Positions 52,039 through 61,184 of a stretch of DNA of 64,000 bases are shown here, piece after piece. A program made the position numbers and the translations under genes. Where the stretch lies: contig CAVUCH010000001.1 of NCBI GenBank assembly GCA_963739995.1, positions 1-64,000 of the forward strand. The letters are read 5' to 3'. Source of the stretch: CAVUCH01 sp963739995 (lineage in GTDB: Bacteria; Acidobacteriota; Vicinamibacteria; Vicinamibacterales; JAENWD01). Positions within the stretch are counted from its first letter, which is position 1; the number at the start of each line of letters is the position of its first letter. The notes below the pieces were generated by a model that saw nothing but the letters and a program-made list of their open reading frames with translations, had not been told where the DNA came from and made no database searches.

Positions 52039-53307
52039 ATGGCGACCGGCGTGCAGCGGCCCGGCGCCGGCTCTGCCGCGGGCAGCGGTCCGGTTCTCGC
52101 CTGGCGCCGCAACCTCGCGGCGCTCACCGCCGCCAGCTTCATCGGCTTCACCGGCTTCACGCTCGTCATGCCGTTCCTCCCGCTCTACATCGCGGAGCTC
52201 GGCGTGCGCGACGTCGGCGCCATCGCGCTCTGGACCGGCTTTACCCTCGGCGTCACCCCCGCGATTACCGCACTGCTCGCGCCGACGTGGGGACGCCTGG
52301 CGGACCGGTTCGGACGCAAGCTTCTGGTCGCGCGCTCTCTCGCGAGCTTCGTCGTGATCATGGCCGCGATGGCCTGGGTCACGCAGCCCTGGCATCTGTT
52401 CGCCCTTCGTGCCATCCAGGGCCTGTTTGCCGGGTACGGCCCGCTGTGTCTCGCGATGGCAGCGGAGTCGTCGCCCAGGGATCGCGTCGCGCAGTCGATC
52501 GGCATGGTGCAGACCGCGCAGCGGCTCGGGCCGGCCCTGGGCCCCGTCATCGGCGGCGCCGTCGCGGCAGCCGTCGGACTCCGTACGGCGTTTCTCGTGA
52601 CCTCTGCGTTCTACGTCATCGCCCTGGTGCAGCTACTGGTTCTCTATCAGGAGTCCCCGGTCGAGCACTCGGCATCGACCGGCGTTCCTGCGCGCGTCAC
52701 CTTCAGCAACGTGCTCGCGTTCGAGAACTTCCTGCTGCTCATGGCAACGATCTTCGGGCTGCAGTTCGTCGATCGCAGCTTCGGGCCGGTGCTGCCGCTT
52801 CACGTAGCGGCCATGGGCGTCGCGCCCGGTCGTGTCGCAGTCGTGTCGGGTGTCGTCTTCTCGGCGCTGGCGTGTTCAGCGGCCGTCGGGCACCACCTCT
52901 GCGCGCGGCTGCTGCGGCGGTGGTCGGCAAGGGACGTGATCAGCAGTGCCGCCCTCGTGTCAGCCGGCGCCGTCGCGCTCTTCGCGGTCATCGGGGACGC
53001 CTGGGCGCTTATCGCCGCCGCCGCCGTCTTCGGTGGCAGCATCGGCGCCGCCATGACGGCTGCGTATGCGGCAGCAGCAGGGATCCTGCCGTCCAACGCC
53101 CGCGGGGCCGGCTTCGGGTTCCTGTCGAGTGCCTCGCTGACGGGTGTGGCACTGAGCCCGGTCGCGTGCGGGTTTCTCGCTGCGACGGACATACGCATCG
53201 TGTTTGCCGCCGATGCCTTGGCGCTCTGCCTTCTGGCCCTGTTGGTTCGCCGCGTGATGATCGATCATCCTCGTGTGACCGGAACACCGGTTATCGCGGA
53301 CTCGTAG
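52039..53307 (+). CDS. MFS transporter
   Basis: A 422-residue, 12-helix major facilitator protein. The family A motif between helices 2 and 3 reads GRLADRFGRKLLVARS near residue 92, and the helix-5 region (RLGPALGPVIGGAVAAAVG) resembles drug/H+ antiporter motif C, so efflux is more likely than uptake. Tightly spaced behind glpX, but the link may be only positional. The substrate is unknown. Confidence 0.87.
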   Translation: MATGVQRPGAGSAAGSGPVLAWRRNLAALTAASFIGFTGFTLVMPFLPLYIAELGVRDVGAIALWTGFTLGVTPAITALLAPTWGRLADRFGRKLLVARSLASFVVIMAAMAWVTQPWHLFALRAIQGLFAGYGPLCLAMAAESSPRDRVAQSIGMVQTAQRLGPALGPVIGGAVAAAVGLRTAFLVTSAFYVIALVQLLVLYQESPVEHSASTGVPARVTFSNVLAFENFLLLMATIFGLQFVDRSFGPVLPLHVAAMGVAPGRVAVVSGVVFSALACSAAVGHHLCARLLRRWSARDVISSAALVSAGAVALFAVIGDAWALIAAAAVFGGSIGAAMTAAYAAAAGILPSNARGAGFGFLSSASLTGVALSPVACGFLAATDIRIVFAADALALCLLALLVRRVMIDHPRVTGTPVIADS

Positions 53308-53357
53308 ACGGGGTCCGGGGAACTGGCCCTTGCCGGTGGCGTTCGGACCGCAGATGA

Positions 53358-54653
53358 TCAGCGCTCGCGACTCTGCGGCGTTCCCAACTCCTGCGGTTGG
53401 CTGCCGATGGTCTCCTCGATCGGCGGCGGCGTGATCGACTGCGGCGGCGGGAACGTCAGGCGCAGCAGCAGGGGCGTCATTGTCGTGGTCGCCAGCACCA
53501 TGATCACGGCGGCGGAGAACACGTCGATGCCGATCAGGCCGTTGGCCAGGCCATAGCCGGCGACGATCAACCCGACTTCGCCGCGTGAAATCATCCCGGC
53601 GCCGACGCGCACCGATTCCGTCGTGGTGAACCCGGACAGGCGTGCGAAGCTGGCACACCCTAGCGCCTTCGTCGTAATCGCCACGACCACCAGCAGGACG
53701 GTGAACAAGACCTGATCCCCGAGTGCGCGGGCGTTGGCCAGCAGGCCGATGCTGATGAAGAACACCGGCACCAGCATCGAATCGGTCAACGGGTGGATGC
53801 CGTAGTCGATGGCTGACTTGAAGCGCGTCTGCGCGAACAGGACGCCGGCGAGATACGACCCGGTGATCGCGGCGACGCCGCCGACGAACTCCGCCGCCCA
53901 CGCATAGAGCAGCGCGACGACCAGCACCACGGCCAGCAGGCCCTGGCTCACGGCCAGTCGCTCGGCCCAGGCGCCGATCCGTTCGAAGTACCGGCCCAGG
54001 AGGATGGCGCCCCCGAAAAAGAGCACCATCCGCGCGACGATCCCGGCAATCTCCAGGGCGTTGACCCCGCCGGTTGTCCGGGCGAACGCCACGACGACCG
54101 ACAGCAGGATGATCCCCATCACGTCGTCGATCACGGCGGCGCCGAGGATGGTGGAGCCTTCGCGTGAACGGAGTGCGTTGAGCTCCATCAGCGTCTGTGC
54201 GGAGATGCTCACGCTCGTAGCGGTGAGGATGGTCCCGATGAACAGGCCCGTCCAGAACAAGGGCAGGCCGAACGCCGTAGCGGTCACCGTCCCTCCGGCG
54301 AGGGGCAGCAGCACGCCGCCAAACGCCGCCCAGAACGCGACCCTGCCCACGCGGCGCATCTCGACGAGATCGGTCTCCAGGCCCGCGATGAACATCAGCA
54401 GAATCACGCCGAGTTCCGCCAGATCCCGTATTGACTCGATCAACGGCCCCGGCGCCGTACCGTGCGCCGGCTGCAGCGCGTGCACGAACATCGGCCACCC
54501 CAGCACGTCGAGTATCGTGGGCCCGAGCACCAGCCCCGCCAGGATCTCGCCGAATACGGCGGGCTGACCGATGCGATTGGCCGCCGCGCCGGACAGCTTC
54601 GCCGCGGCGACGATGAGTGCGAGCACGAGAAGCAGTTGCAGCAGATGGGTCAT
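53358..54653 (-). CDS. Kef-type CPA2 cation/proton antiporter
   Basis: The 431-residue integral membrane protein has about 12 hydrophobic helices and the CPA2 features: GQPAVFGEILAGLVLGPTIL near residue 32, LGVILLMFIAGLETDL near 85, TATSVSISAQTLMEL and ILGAAVIDDVMGIILL (the ion-binding Asp pair) near 165. It ends without a TrkA-N domain, so it is the short form. It should exchange Na+ or K+ for H+. It is convergent with the MFS gene. Confidence 0.9.
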   Translation of the reverse strand: MTHLLQLLLVLALIVAAAKLSGAAANRIGQPAVFGEILAGLVLGPTILDVLGWPMFVHALQPAHGTAPGPLIESIRDLAELGVILLMFIAGLETDLVEMRRVGRVAFWAAFGGVLLPLAGGTVTATAFGLPLFWTGLFIGTILTATSVSISAQTLMELNALRSREGSTILGAAVIDDVMGIILLSVVVAFARTTGGVNALEIAGIVARMVLFFGGAILLGRYFERIGAWAERLAVSQGLLAVVLVVALLYAWAAEFVGGVAAITGSYLAGVLFAQTRFKSAIDYGIHPLTDSMLVPVFFISIGLLANARALGDQVLFTVLLVVVAITTKALGCASFARLSGFTTTESVRVGAGMISRGEVGLIVAGYGLANGLIGIDVFSAAVIMVLATTTMTPLLLRLTFPPPQSITPPPIEETIGSQPQELGTPQSRER

Positions 54654-54736
54654 TCGAAGCGGGCCTGTGCCGGAGAGCAGACGCGACGCAGTATTCTGAC
54701 CCGACGTGTTCCCCCGGCCAAATGGTGCCCGTTCAC

Positions 54737-55375
54737 ATGAAACGACTGATCGTCGATCCCCGTCGTCCTGACCCGGCGTACATCGCGGAGGCCGCTTCGG
54801 TGATCCGTGAAGGGGGCATCGTCGCGTTCCCCACCGACACGCTGTACGGACTGGCCACCGATCCGCGGAATCCGCGCGCGGTGTCCCGACTGTTCGCGGT
54901 AAAAGGGCGCGCGGCCGATCGGGCGATTGCCCTGATTGCGAACGACGGGCTCGCCGCGGCGCACGCCGGGCGGCTCACGGCGCGGACGCGGGCGCTCGCC
55001 AGTCATTTCTGGCCGGGTCCGCTCACGTTGCTCGTGAGGGCCGACGCACGTCTGGCGCCGGCCGTGCACAGCGAGAGCCGCCTGGTCGGCGTGCGCGTCC
55101 CCGATTCGGTCGTCGCGCGTGCGCTGGCGCTCGCGGCTGGCGGGCTGATCACGGCGACGAGCGCCAATCGCTCCGGTGCGGAGGCGACAGCCGATCCGGA
55201 CGCCCTGCAGCCTCTGGCCGCGAGCGGTCTCGACTTGCTGCTCGATGCCGGGCCCGCGCCCGGTGGCCCGCCTTCCACGATTGTGGACGTCACGGCGGAG
55301 CCGCCACTGCTGATCCGGCCGGGCGCAGTGCCATGGGAGCGCGTGCTAGAATTTCTTGACAGCTATTCGAAGTAG
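54737..55375 (+). CDS. L-threonylcarbamoyladenylate synthase family (TsaC/YrdC)
   Basis: TsaC makes threonylcarbamoyl-AMP for the t6A modification of tRNA. The 212-residue product shows IREGGIVAFPTDTLYGLATDP near residue 25, RLFAVKGRAADRA near 52 (the KxR motif), HFWPGPLTLLV near 90, RVPDSVVARAL and TATSANRSG near 140, and STIVDVT near 180. ATG 54737 is chosen by homology. The Sua5 C-terminal domain is absent. Confidence 0.93.
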   Translation: MKRLIVDPRRPDPAYIAEAASVIREGGIVAFPTDTLYGLATDPRNPRAVSRLFAVKGRAADRAIALIANDGLAAAHAGRLTARTRALASHFWPGPLTLLVRADARLAPAVHSESRLVGVRVPDSVVARALALAAGGLITATSANRSGAEATADPDALQPLAASGLDLLLDAGPAPGGPPSTIVDVTAEPPLLIRPGAVPWERVLEFLDSYSK

Positions 55376-55417
55376 TCCATCCGGCCACGCTCCGTTCAGC
55401 CTCGCATCCACTACTGG

Positions 55418-56698
55418 GTGATGCCACCACCGCGAACACTCCCGCATCCCGAACGTGCCGCAATCGTGGGCCTGATCACGGCCAGCTCCCGGCGCCTGGA
55501 GGCGGAGCGGTCACTCGACGAATTGGCGGGCCTGGCGGACGCCGCGGGTGCGACCGTCGTGCTGCGGATGTCCCAGGAGCGCCCGAAGCCCGATCCCTCC
55601 ACGTTTCTCGGTAGCGGCAAAGTGAGTACGCTCGCGTCGGCCTGCGATGAGGCCGACGTCGCCGTGGTCATCTTCGACAGCGAGCTGTCGCCGGCGCAGC
55701 TGCGCGAGATCGAGTCGCGCGTGGGGCGGAAGGTACTCGATCGGACGCAACTGATTCTCGACATCTTCGCGCGGCGTGCACGGACTCGGGAAGGGAAGTG
55801 GCAGGTCGAGCTCGCACAGCTGCAATACCTCCTGCCTCGCCTGGCGGGCTCCGGCACGGCCCTGTCGCGGCTCGGCGGCGGCATCGGCACGCGCGGTCCC
55901 GGCGAAACGAAGCTCGAAACGGATCGGCGCCGCATCCGCCAGCGCATCCGGCAGATCTCCGCTGCAATCGACGACGTGCGCCGCCGGCGGGCGCAGCTCC
56001 GCGAGCGGCGCCAGAAACAATCCATCCCGACGGTGTCGCTGGTCGGCTACACGAACGCCGGCAAGACCACGTTGTTCAACCTGCTGACGCGAGAGACGGC
56101 GGAGGCGAACGACGCGCTCTTCGTCACGCTCGACCCGCTCGTCCGCCGCGTGCGCCTGCCGGACCGCCGGGAGCTGCTGGTGTCGGACACGGTCGGCTTC
56201 ATCGAGCGGCTGCCGCACACGCTCGTGGCGGCCTTCCGCGCCACGCTCGAGGAGGTGACCGAGGCCGATCTCGTGCTGCATGTCATCGACGCGGCCAGCC
56301 CCGAGCGCGAGGGACACGTGGCCGCGGTGCGTGCGGTTCTCGACGAGATCGGCGCAAGCGGCGTAGAGCGCCTGGACGTGTACAACAAGTGCGACCTGCT
56401 CGATCCCAGCGAGCTGCGGCGGCTGCGCCTCGCCGACCCAGCCGCGCTCTATGTCTCCGCAAAGATGGGCGACGGCCGAGGCGAGTTGCTCGAGACGATC
56501 ACCTCACGCCTCGCGCTCGACGTGCGCCGCGTCACGCTGGAATTCGATGCGCACGCAGCGGATACGCCAGAGCGGGTCGCACGCGTCTACCGTCACGCGC
56601 GCGTCCTGCGGCACGTGACGCTTGATGGCCGCGTGTCCATCGATGCGGACGTCCCGCGCCGTGCGCTGCCGCGCCTGCAGGAAGCAGCGCCCCCATGA
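55418..56698 (+). CDS. hflX: GTPase HflX
   Basis: HflX splits stalled or stressed 70S ribosomes. The 426-residue protein has the N-terminal glycine-rich domain (GSGKVSTLAS near residue 66), the linker signature GGGIGTRGPGETKLETDRRRI near 155, and the G domain with GYTNAGKTTLFN (G1) near 210, DTVGFIERLPHTLVAAF (G3/switch) near 255 and NKCDL (G4) near 325. GTG 55418. Its stop overlaps the next gene (ATGA). Confidence 0.96.
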   Translation: MMPPPRTLPHPERAAIVGLITASSRRLEAERSLDELAGLADAAGATVVLRMSQERPKPDPSTFLGSGKVSTLASACDEADVAVVIFDSELSPAQLREIESRVGRKVLDRTQLILDIFARRARTREGKWQVELAQLQYLLPRLAGSGTALSRLGGGIGTRGPGETKLETDRRRIRQRIRQISAAIDDVRRRRAQLRERRQKQSIPTVSLVGYTNAGKTTLFNLLTRETAEANDALFVTLDPLVRRVRLPDRRELLVSDTVGFIERLPHTLVAAFRATLEEVTEADLVLHVIDAASPEREGHVAAVRAVLDEIGASGVERLDVYNKCDLLDPSELRRLRLADPAALYVSAKMGDGRGELLETITSRLALDVRRVTLEFDAHAADTPERVARVYRHARVLRHVTLDGRVSIDADVPRRALPRLQEAAPP

Positions 56699-58077
56699 GA
56701 ATCTCCAATATCGCTGCACTGGTGTGCCGCGGTGGCGCGATCGCCTGGCTCACCATGTTTGCCGCGTGCGCGGCCAGGACGGCCCCGCCGCCGCCGGCCG
56801 GTGGCGCTCCCAGCTTTCCTGACTTCGTGTATCCCGCCCCCACGGCGACCGCTGATCCCGTAAGCACGGAGCGGCAGGAAATTGCGTGGCGATGGCTGCA
56901 GGCGGGAGACCTGCGGACCGCAGAGCGCGAATTCCGCGTCATCCTCGGGGGAAAGCCGCAGTTCGCGCCTGCGGAGAGCGGGCTGGGCTACGTCCTGCTC
57001 GCCCGACGGCAGCCGGACGAGGCCCTGGATCGGTTCAACGGCGCCTTGAAGCACGCGCCAGCCTACGCGCCGGCGCTTGCGGGCCGAGCGCAGGCGCTGC
57101 TGGCGCTCGGCCGCGACGCCGACGCGCTCGCCAGCCTCGAAGCGGCGGCCGCTGCGGACCCGTTGCTGGACTTGGGGCCTCGAATCGAAGTACTGCGCTT
57201 CAGGCGCACCGAGGACAGGATCGGTGCGGCCCGCCAGGCGGCCGAGCAGGGGCGTCTGGACGAGGCTCGCGCAGCGTACGAGCAGGCGATCGTGCTGTCA
57301 CCGGAGAGCGCGTTCCTCCTTCGCGAGCTCGCGGCTGTGGAAGATCGCGCCGGCCGGCCGGCGAAAGCGGTGGAGCACCTGCAGAAGGCGGTCACCCTCG
57401 ACCCGGCCGACCAGAAGGCGCAGTCGATGCTCGGCGATCTCCTGCTGGCCCAGAACGATCCGGAGGGGGCGGCGAGGGCGTATGCGGCGGCGCAGACGAT
57501 CGACCCCACACCTGAACTCACCGCGAAGCTTGAGACGGCCAGGGACCGCGCCGCCCTCGCGCGGCTCCCCGCGGAGTATCACGCCATCGCCGGGCTCGCC
57601 GAGGTCACGCGCGGCGATGTCGCCGCGGTGCTGGGAATTCGGCTGGCCGATCTGCTGGCCCGGCGCACCCAGCCGGGCGCGCTCGTGACCGACGTGCGTT
57701 CGCACTGGGCGTCCACCTGGATTCTCGCCGTGGTGCGGGCCGGGGTGATGGAGCCTATGCCGAACCATACCTTCCAGCCGCAGCAGCGGATCCGTCGCGT
57801 CGATCTCGCGCAGATCGCCAGCCGCGTGCTGGAGCTCATTGCGGCGGCCCGGCCAGGCTCCGCTGCGGCCTGGCAGTCGGCCCGCGTGACGATCGGCGAC
57901 GTGTCCCCGAGCCATCCGACACATCCGGCCGTGTCGCAGGCCGTCGCCGCGGGCGTGCTGCCGCTCGAGGGAAACGCGTTCACGCCGTCAGGCCCGGTGT
58001 CCGGCACGGAGCTTCTGGGTGCGGTCGAACGCCTCGAAGCACTCGCCACGCCGACGGGCGGACGCCGGCGGCGGTGA
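56695..58077 (+). CDS. TPR lipoprotein with SLH-like domain
   Basis: The 460-residue product has a lipoprotein-type signal (AWLTMFAAC, Cys about residue 25) and a Pro-rich spacer. Residues about 60-310 carry repeated TPR-type helices (AAEREFRVILGGKP-like, FNGALKHAPAYAPALAGRAQAL, AYEQAIVLSPESAFLLRELAAVE). The C-terminal region with ALVTDVRSHWASTWILAVVRAGVM, FQPQQRIRRVDLAQIASRVL and a later VSQAVAAGVL is an S-layer homology-like module. It probably sits in the outer membrane or cell wall. It lies between hflX and the phosphatidyltransferase with overlaps on both sides. Confidence 0.82.
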   Translation: MRISNIAALVCRGGAIAWLTMFAACAARTAPPPPAGGAPSFPDFVYPAPTATADPVSTERQEIAWRWLQAGDLRTAEREFRVILGGKPQFAPAESGLGYVLLARRQPDEALDRFNGALKHAPAYAPALAGRAQALLALGRDADALASLEAAAAADPLLDLGPRIEVLRFRRTEDRIGAARQAAEQGRLDEARAAYEQAIVLSPESAFLLRELAAVEDRAGRPAKAVEHLQKAVTLDPADQKAQSMLGDLLLAQNDPEGAARAYAAAQTIDPTPELTAKLETARDRAALARLPAEYHAIAGLAEVTRGDVAAVLGIRLADLLARRTQPGALVTDVRSHWASTWILAVVRAGVMEPMPNHTFQPQQRIRRVDLAQIASRVLELIAAARPGSAAAWQSARVTIGDVSPSHPTHPAVSQAVAAGVLPLEGNAFTPSGPVSGTELLGAVERLEALATPTGGRRRR

Positions 58078-58643
58078 CACCGCACATGTCGAACCTGACG
58101 GTCGCCAACCAGCTGACGCTGCTGCGGATGCTGCTGATCCCCGCGTTCGTCCTGCTCGTCATTTACGGGCATCTCGGCTGGGCGCTGGCGGTGCTGTTCG
58201 TCGCGGGCGTCACCGATGCGCTCGATGGGCTGATCGCCCGTCGTGCGGGGCAGAAGACCACGCTCGGCGCCTGGCTCGACCCGATGGCCGACAAGCTGCT
58301 GCTGACGAGCGCCTTCATCGTGCTCACCGTGCCCGGCACGACCCTCGTCAACCGGATGCCGCTGTGGCTCACGGTCATCATCCTGAGCCGCGACATCGCC
58401 ATCGTGACGACCGTCGCGGTCGTCAATCTCGCGATCGGCCCCCGCACCTTCAAGCCTTCGCCTCTCGGCAAGGTTGCCACGGCCCTCTACGTGGCCACCG
58501 CACTGATTTTCATGGTGTTCAACTATCTCGAGACGCGCTCGCCCGTCATCGACGTGTTCGTCTACGCCTCGGCGGGCATCACGATCGCCTCGAGCCTGCA
58601 CTACATCACGCACGCTGCCCGAATCGTGAACCAGGCGCAGTGA
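58074..58643 (+). CDS. CDP-alcohol phosphatidyltransferase (PgsA-like)
   Basis: A 189-residue membrane enzyme of phospholipid synthesis. The catalytic pattern DG-x2-AR-x8-G-x3-D-x3-D is seen as DALDGLIARRAGQKTTLGAW followed by LDPMADK (about residues 49-75). Four to five membrane segments follow. The most likely role is CDP-diacylglycerol plus glycerol 3-phosphate to phosphatidylglycerophosphate, but related substrates cannot be excluded. GTG 58074 overlaps the previous stop; ATG 58086 is an alternative. Confidence 0.85.
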   Translation: MTPHMSNLTVANQLTLLRMLLIPAFVLLVIYGHLGWALAVLFVAGVTDALDGLIARRAGQKTTLGAWLDPMADKLLLTSAFIVLTVPGTTLVNRMPLWLTVIILSRDIAIVTTVAVVNLAIGPRTFKPSPLGKVATALYVATALIFMVFNYLETRSPVIDVFVYASAGITIASSLHYITHAARIVNQAQ

Positions 58644-58750
58644 CGGGCCTGCCGGGTGCGCCCCGGCGATCGACATGCGGTGCCCGACGGTGTGGAGCCG
58701 TATGTAGCGCGGAGAGCGAGGTGCGCCGGCGGTCCCGGTGACGTGGACGA

Positions 58751-59695
58751 CTACGGGCTCTCGGCCAGCTTGCTCCGGAAGTACGTGATGGTGTGCTCGA
58801 GGCCTTCTTCGAGCGCGACTTTCGGTTCCCAGCCGAGCAGCGTGCGTGCCCGCGTGATGTCCGGTTGCCGCACTTTCGGGTCGTCGACAGGGAGGTCCCG
58901 GTGGACAATCCGGCTCGACGAGCCCGTCATGCGGATGATCGTGCGGGCGATCTCCTCGATCGTCATCTCGCGCGGGTTCCCGATGTTCACTGGATCGTTC
59001 ACGTCCGAGAGCATCAGCCGAATGATGCCGTCCACCAGGTCGGTGACGTACGTGAAGCTGCGGGTCTGCGAGCCGTCGCCGAAGATCGTCACGTCCTGGT
59101 TCCGCAGCGCCTGCGACATGAAAGCGGGCACCGCGCGCCCGTCGTTGAGCCGCATCCGGGGTCCGTACGTGTTGAAGATGCGGACAATCTTCGCGTCGAG
59201 CCCGTGGTAGCGGTGATAGGCAACGGTCATGGCCTCGGCGAATCGCTTCGCTTCGTCGTACACGCCCCGTGGCCCGATCGGGTTCACGTTGCCCCAGTAG
59301 GTCTCCTTCTGCGGGTGCTCCAGCGGATCGCCGTACACTTCCGACGTCGACGCAATGACGAACCTCGCACTCTTTGCCTTGGCCAGTCCGAGCGCCTTGT
59401 GCGTGCCGAGCGCGCCGACCTTGAGCGTCGGTATGGGCAGTTCCAGATAATCGATGGGGCTGGCGGGACTCGCCCAGTGCAGCACGAAATCGACCGGTCC
59501 GTCGACGTAGATGTAGTTCGTGACGTCGTGCTTGATGAAGGTGAAATCGCGGCCGTGCAGGTGCGCGATGTTGGCGATGTCTCCCGTGAGCAGGTTATCG
59601 ATGCCGATCACCGCGTACCCGCGGTCGAGCAGGGTTTCGGCCAGGTGCGAGCCGATGAAGCCGGCCGCGCCGGTGATGACCACTCGTTGCTGCAT
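58751..59695 (-). CDS. UDP-glucuronate decarboxylase (UXS-like)
   Basis: This NAD-dependent short-chain enzyme makes UDP-xylose from UDP-glucuronate for polysaccharide synthesis. The 314-residue protein has VVITGAAGFIGSHLAETLLD near residue 5, IDNLLTGDIANI near 35, HWASPASPIDY near 73 (a UXS signature), STSEVYGDPLEHPQ near 115, the catalytic YDEAKRFAE near 148 and FNTYGPRM near 173. It is the last gene of the minus-strand exopolysaccharide block. A general sugar epimerase is the main alternative. Confidence 0.88.
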   Translation of the reverse strand: MQQRVVITGAAGFIGSHLAETLLDRGYAVIGIDNLLTGDIANIAHLHGRDFTFIKHDVTNYIYVDGPVDFVLHWASPASPIDYLELPIPTLKVGALGTHKALGLAKAKSARFVIASTSEVYGDPLEHPQKETYWGNVNPIGPRGVYDEAKRFAEAMTVAYHRYHGLDAKIVRIFNTYGPRMRLNDGRAVPAFMSQALRNQDVTIFGDGSQTRSFTYVTDLVDGIIRLMLSDVNDPVNIGNPREMTIEEIARTIIRMTGSSSRIVHRDLPVDDPKVRQPDITRARTLLGWEPKVALEEGLEHTITYFRSKLAESP

Positions 59696-59744
59696 GGAAT
59701 CGTTCCTCGAGACGAATGACCCAAACCAGAACCCGGAACCGAAC

Positions 59745-61184
59745 TCAGTACGCGTGCTTCTGGAACAAGCCCTTCACGACGGTGAGCCACATGATCTTGA
59801 CATCCAGCGACACCGACCAGTTCTCGATGTAATAGAGGTCGTACTCGATGCGCTTCTCGATCGACGTGTTCCCCCGCCAGCCATTGACCTGCGCCCAGCC
59901 GGTCAGGCCCGCGCGCACCTTGTGCCGGAGCATGTACTGCGGGATACGCTGCTTGAACTGGTCGACGAAGAACGGCCGCTCCGGCCGTGGCCCGACCAGC
60001 GACATGTCGCCGCGAAGCACGTTCCAGAGCTGCGGCAGCTCATCGAAGTTCGTGCGCCGGAGCAGCCGGCCGAGCGGCGTACAGCGGGGGTCGTCCTGGC
60101 TCGCCCAGACAGGGCCCGTCTCGCGCTCCGCATCCTGGTACATCGAGCGGAACTTATAGATGACAAAAGCTTTGCCGTCGAGGCCCATCCGCTCCTGCCG
60201 GTAGAAGACCGGTCCCCGCGACGTGAAACGGATCAACGCGGCGATGGCGCCGAACGGGGGCGCGAGTGCAACCAGCGTGAGCGTGGACAACCCAATGTCG
60301 ATCGAGCGCTTCAGGATGCTGTTGAAGCCCTGCAGCGGCACGTCGTTGATGTTGATGATGGGAATGCCGTCGAGGTCTTCGAGCCGTGCCCTTAGCGCGA
60401 TGACCTGCAGCAGATCCGGGACCACCTTGACGTCGACGCACTCCTGTCCGATGGCCTCGAGCAGGTGCAGCATGCGCACGTACTCGTCGGCCGGCAGCGC
60501 GACATACAGGTGATCCACTCCTTCGCGCGCAGCGATCTCGCCGGCTTCGTCGAGCGTGCCCAGCAGCGGCAGTCCCCGGTGGCCCAGCATGTCGCCGCCG
60601 GCGCGGTCGTCCACGAACCCGACGATGTGGTACCCGAGCTCACGGTGCTCGAGAATCTTGTCAGCCACCAGCCGGCCCAGCTCTCCGGCGCCAGCGATGA
60701 GGATTCGCTTCAGGCCGATACCCGCACGCCAGCGACGCTCCAGCAGCTCCCGGACCACTTCACGGGACGCGAACGTGAACAGCACGTTCACGACGAGGAA
60801 CACCGCCCATACCAGCTGTGATACCTCGTACGCGCCCCGATCCTTCATCTCGTCGGGAACGTAGTACGCCTGGAAGTACAGGGTAGCCACGATCCCGAAC
60901 ACCACGGCAAGGATGCTGCCGACGAGGACGGCGAAAAAGTCGTCCACCCGGGACCGGCCCCGCCGGAGCCGGTAGAGCCCCTGAACGTGGAATGCGAACG
61001 GCACGAGCACGCCGATGAACGGCAGGACGTTCACGTACTGACCAAAGGGGGGGTAGCCCTTCGTGACAGCGAAGAGGGGGGTATCGAACCGAATCAAGTA
61101 GGCGAGCAGGAAGGCCGTCATGCCGAGCAGAGAATCGGACACGACGTAGCAGGCGACCAGCAGCCGGTTGTGGCGCCTTACCAC
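59745..61184 (-). CDS. Polyprenyl-phosphate glycosylphosphotransferase
   Basis: This membrane enzyme starts a polysaccharide repeat by moving a sugar 1-phosphate onto undecaprenyl phosphate. The 479-residue protein has four to five N-terminal helices (about residues 10-125), a CoA-binding-like Rossmann middle with ILIAGAGELGRLVADKI, a further helix near 295 and the bacterial sugar transferase domain with YRQERMGLDGKAFVIYKFRSM, RTNFDELPQLWNVLRGDMSLVGPRPE-type motifs and GLTGWAQVNGWRG. It overlaps the upstream GT4 end by seven bases. Confidence 0.93.
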   Translation of the reverse strand: MVRRHNRLLVACYVVSDSLLGMTAFLLAYLIRFDTPLFAVTKGYPPFGQYVNVLPFIGVLVPFAFHVQGLYRLRRGRSRVDDFFAVLVGSILAVVFGIVATLYFQAYYVPDEMKDRGAYEVSQLVWAVFLVVNVLFTFASREVVRELLERRWRAGIGLKRILIAGAGELGRLVADKILEHRELGYHIVGFVDDRAGGDMLGHRGLPLLGTLDEAGEIAAREGVDHLYVALPADEYVRMLHLLEAIGQECVDVKVVPDLLQVIALRARLEDLDGIPIININDVPLQGFNSILKRSIDIGLSTLTLVALAPPFGAIAALIRFTSRGPVFYRQERMGLDGKAFVIYKFRSMYQDAERETGPVWASQDDPRCTPLGRLLRRTNFDELPQLWNVLRGDMSLVGPRPERPFFVDQFKQRIPQYMLRHKVRAGLTGWAQVNGWRGNTSIEKRIEYDLYYIENWSVSLDVKIMWLTVVKGLFQKHAY

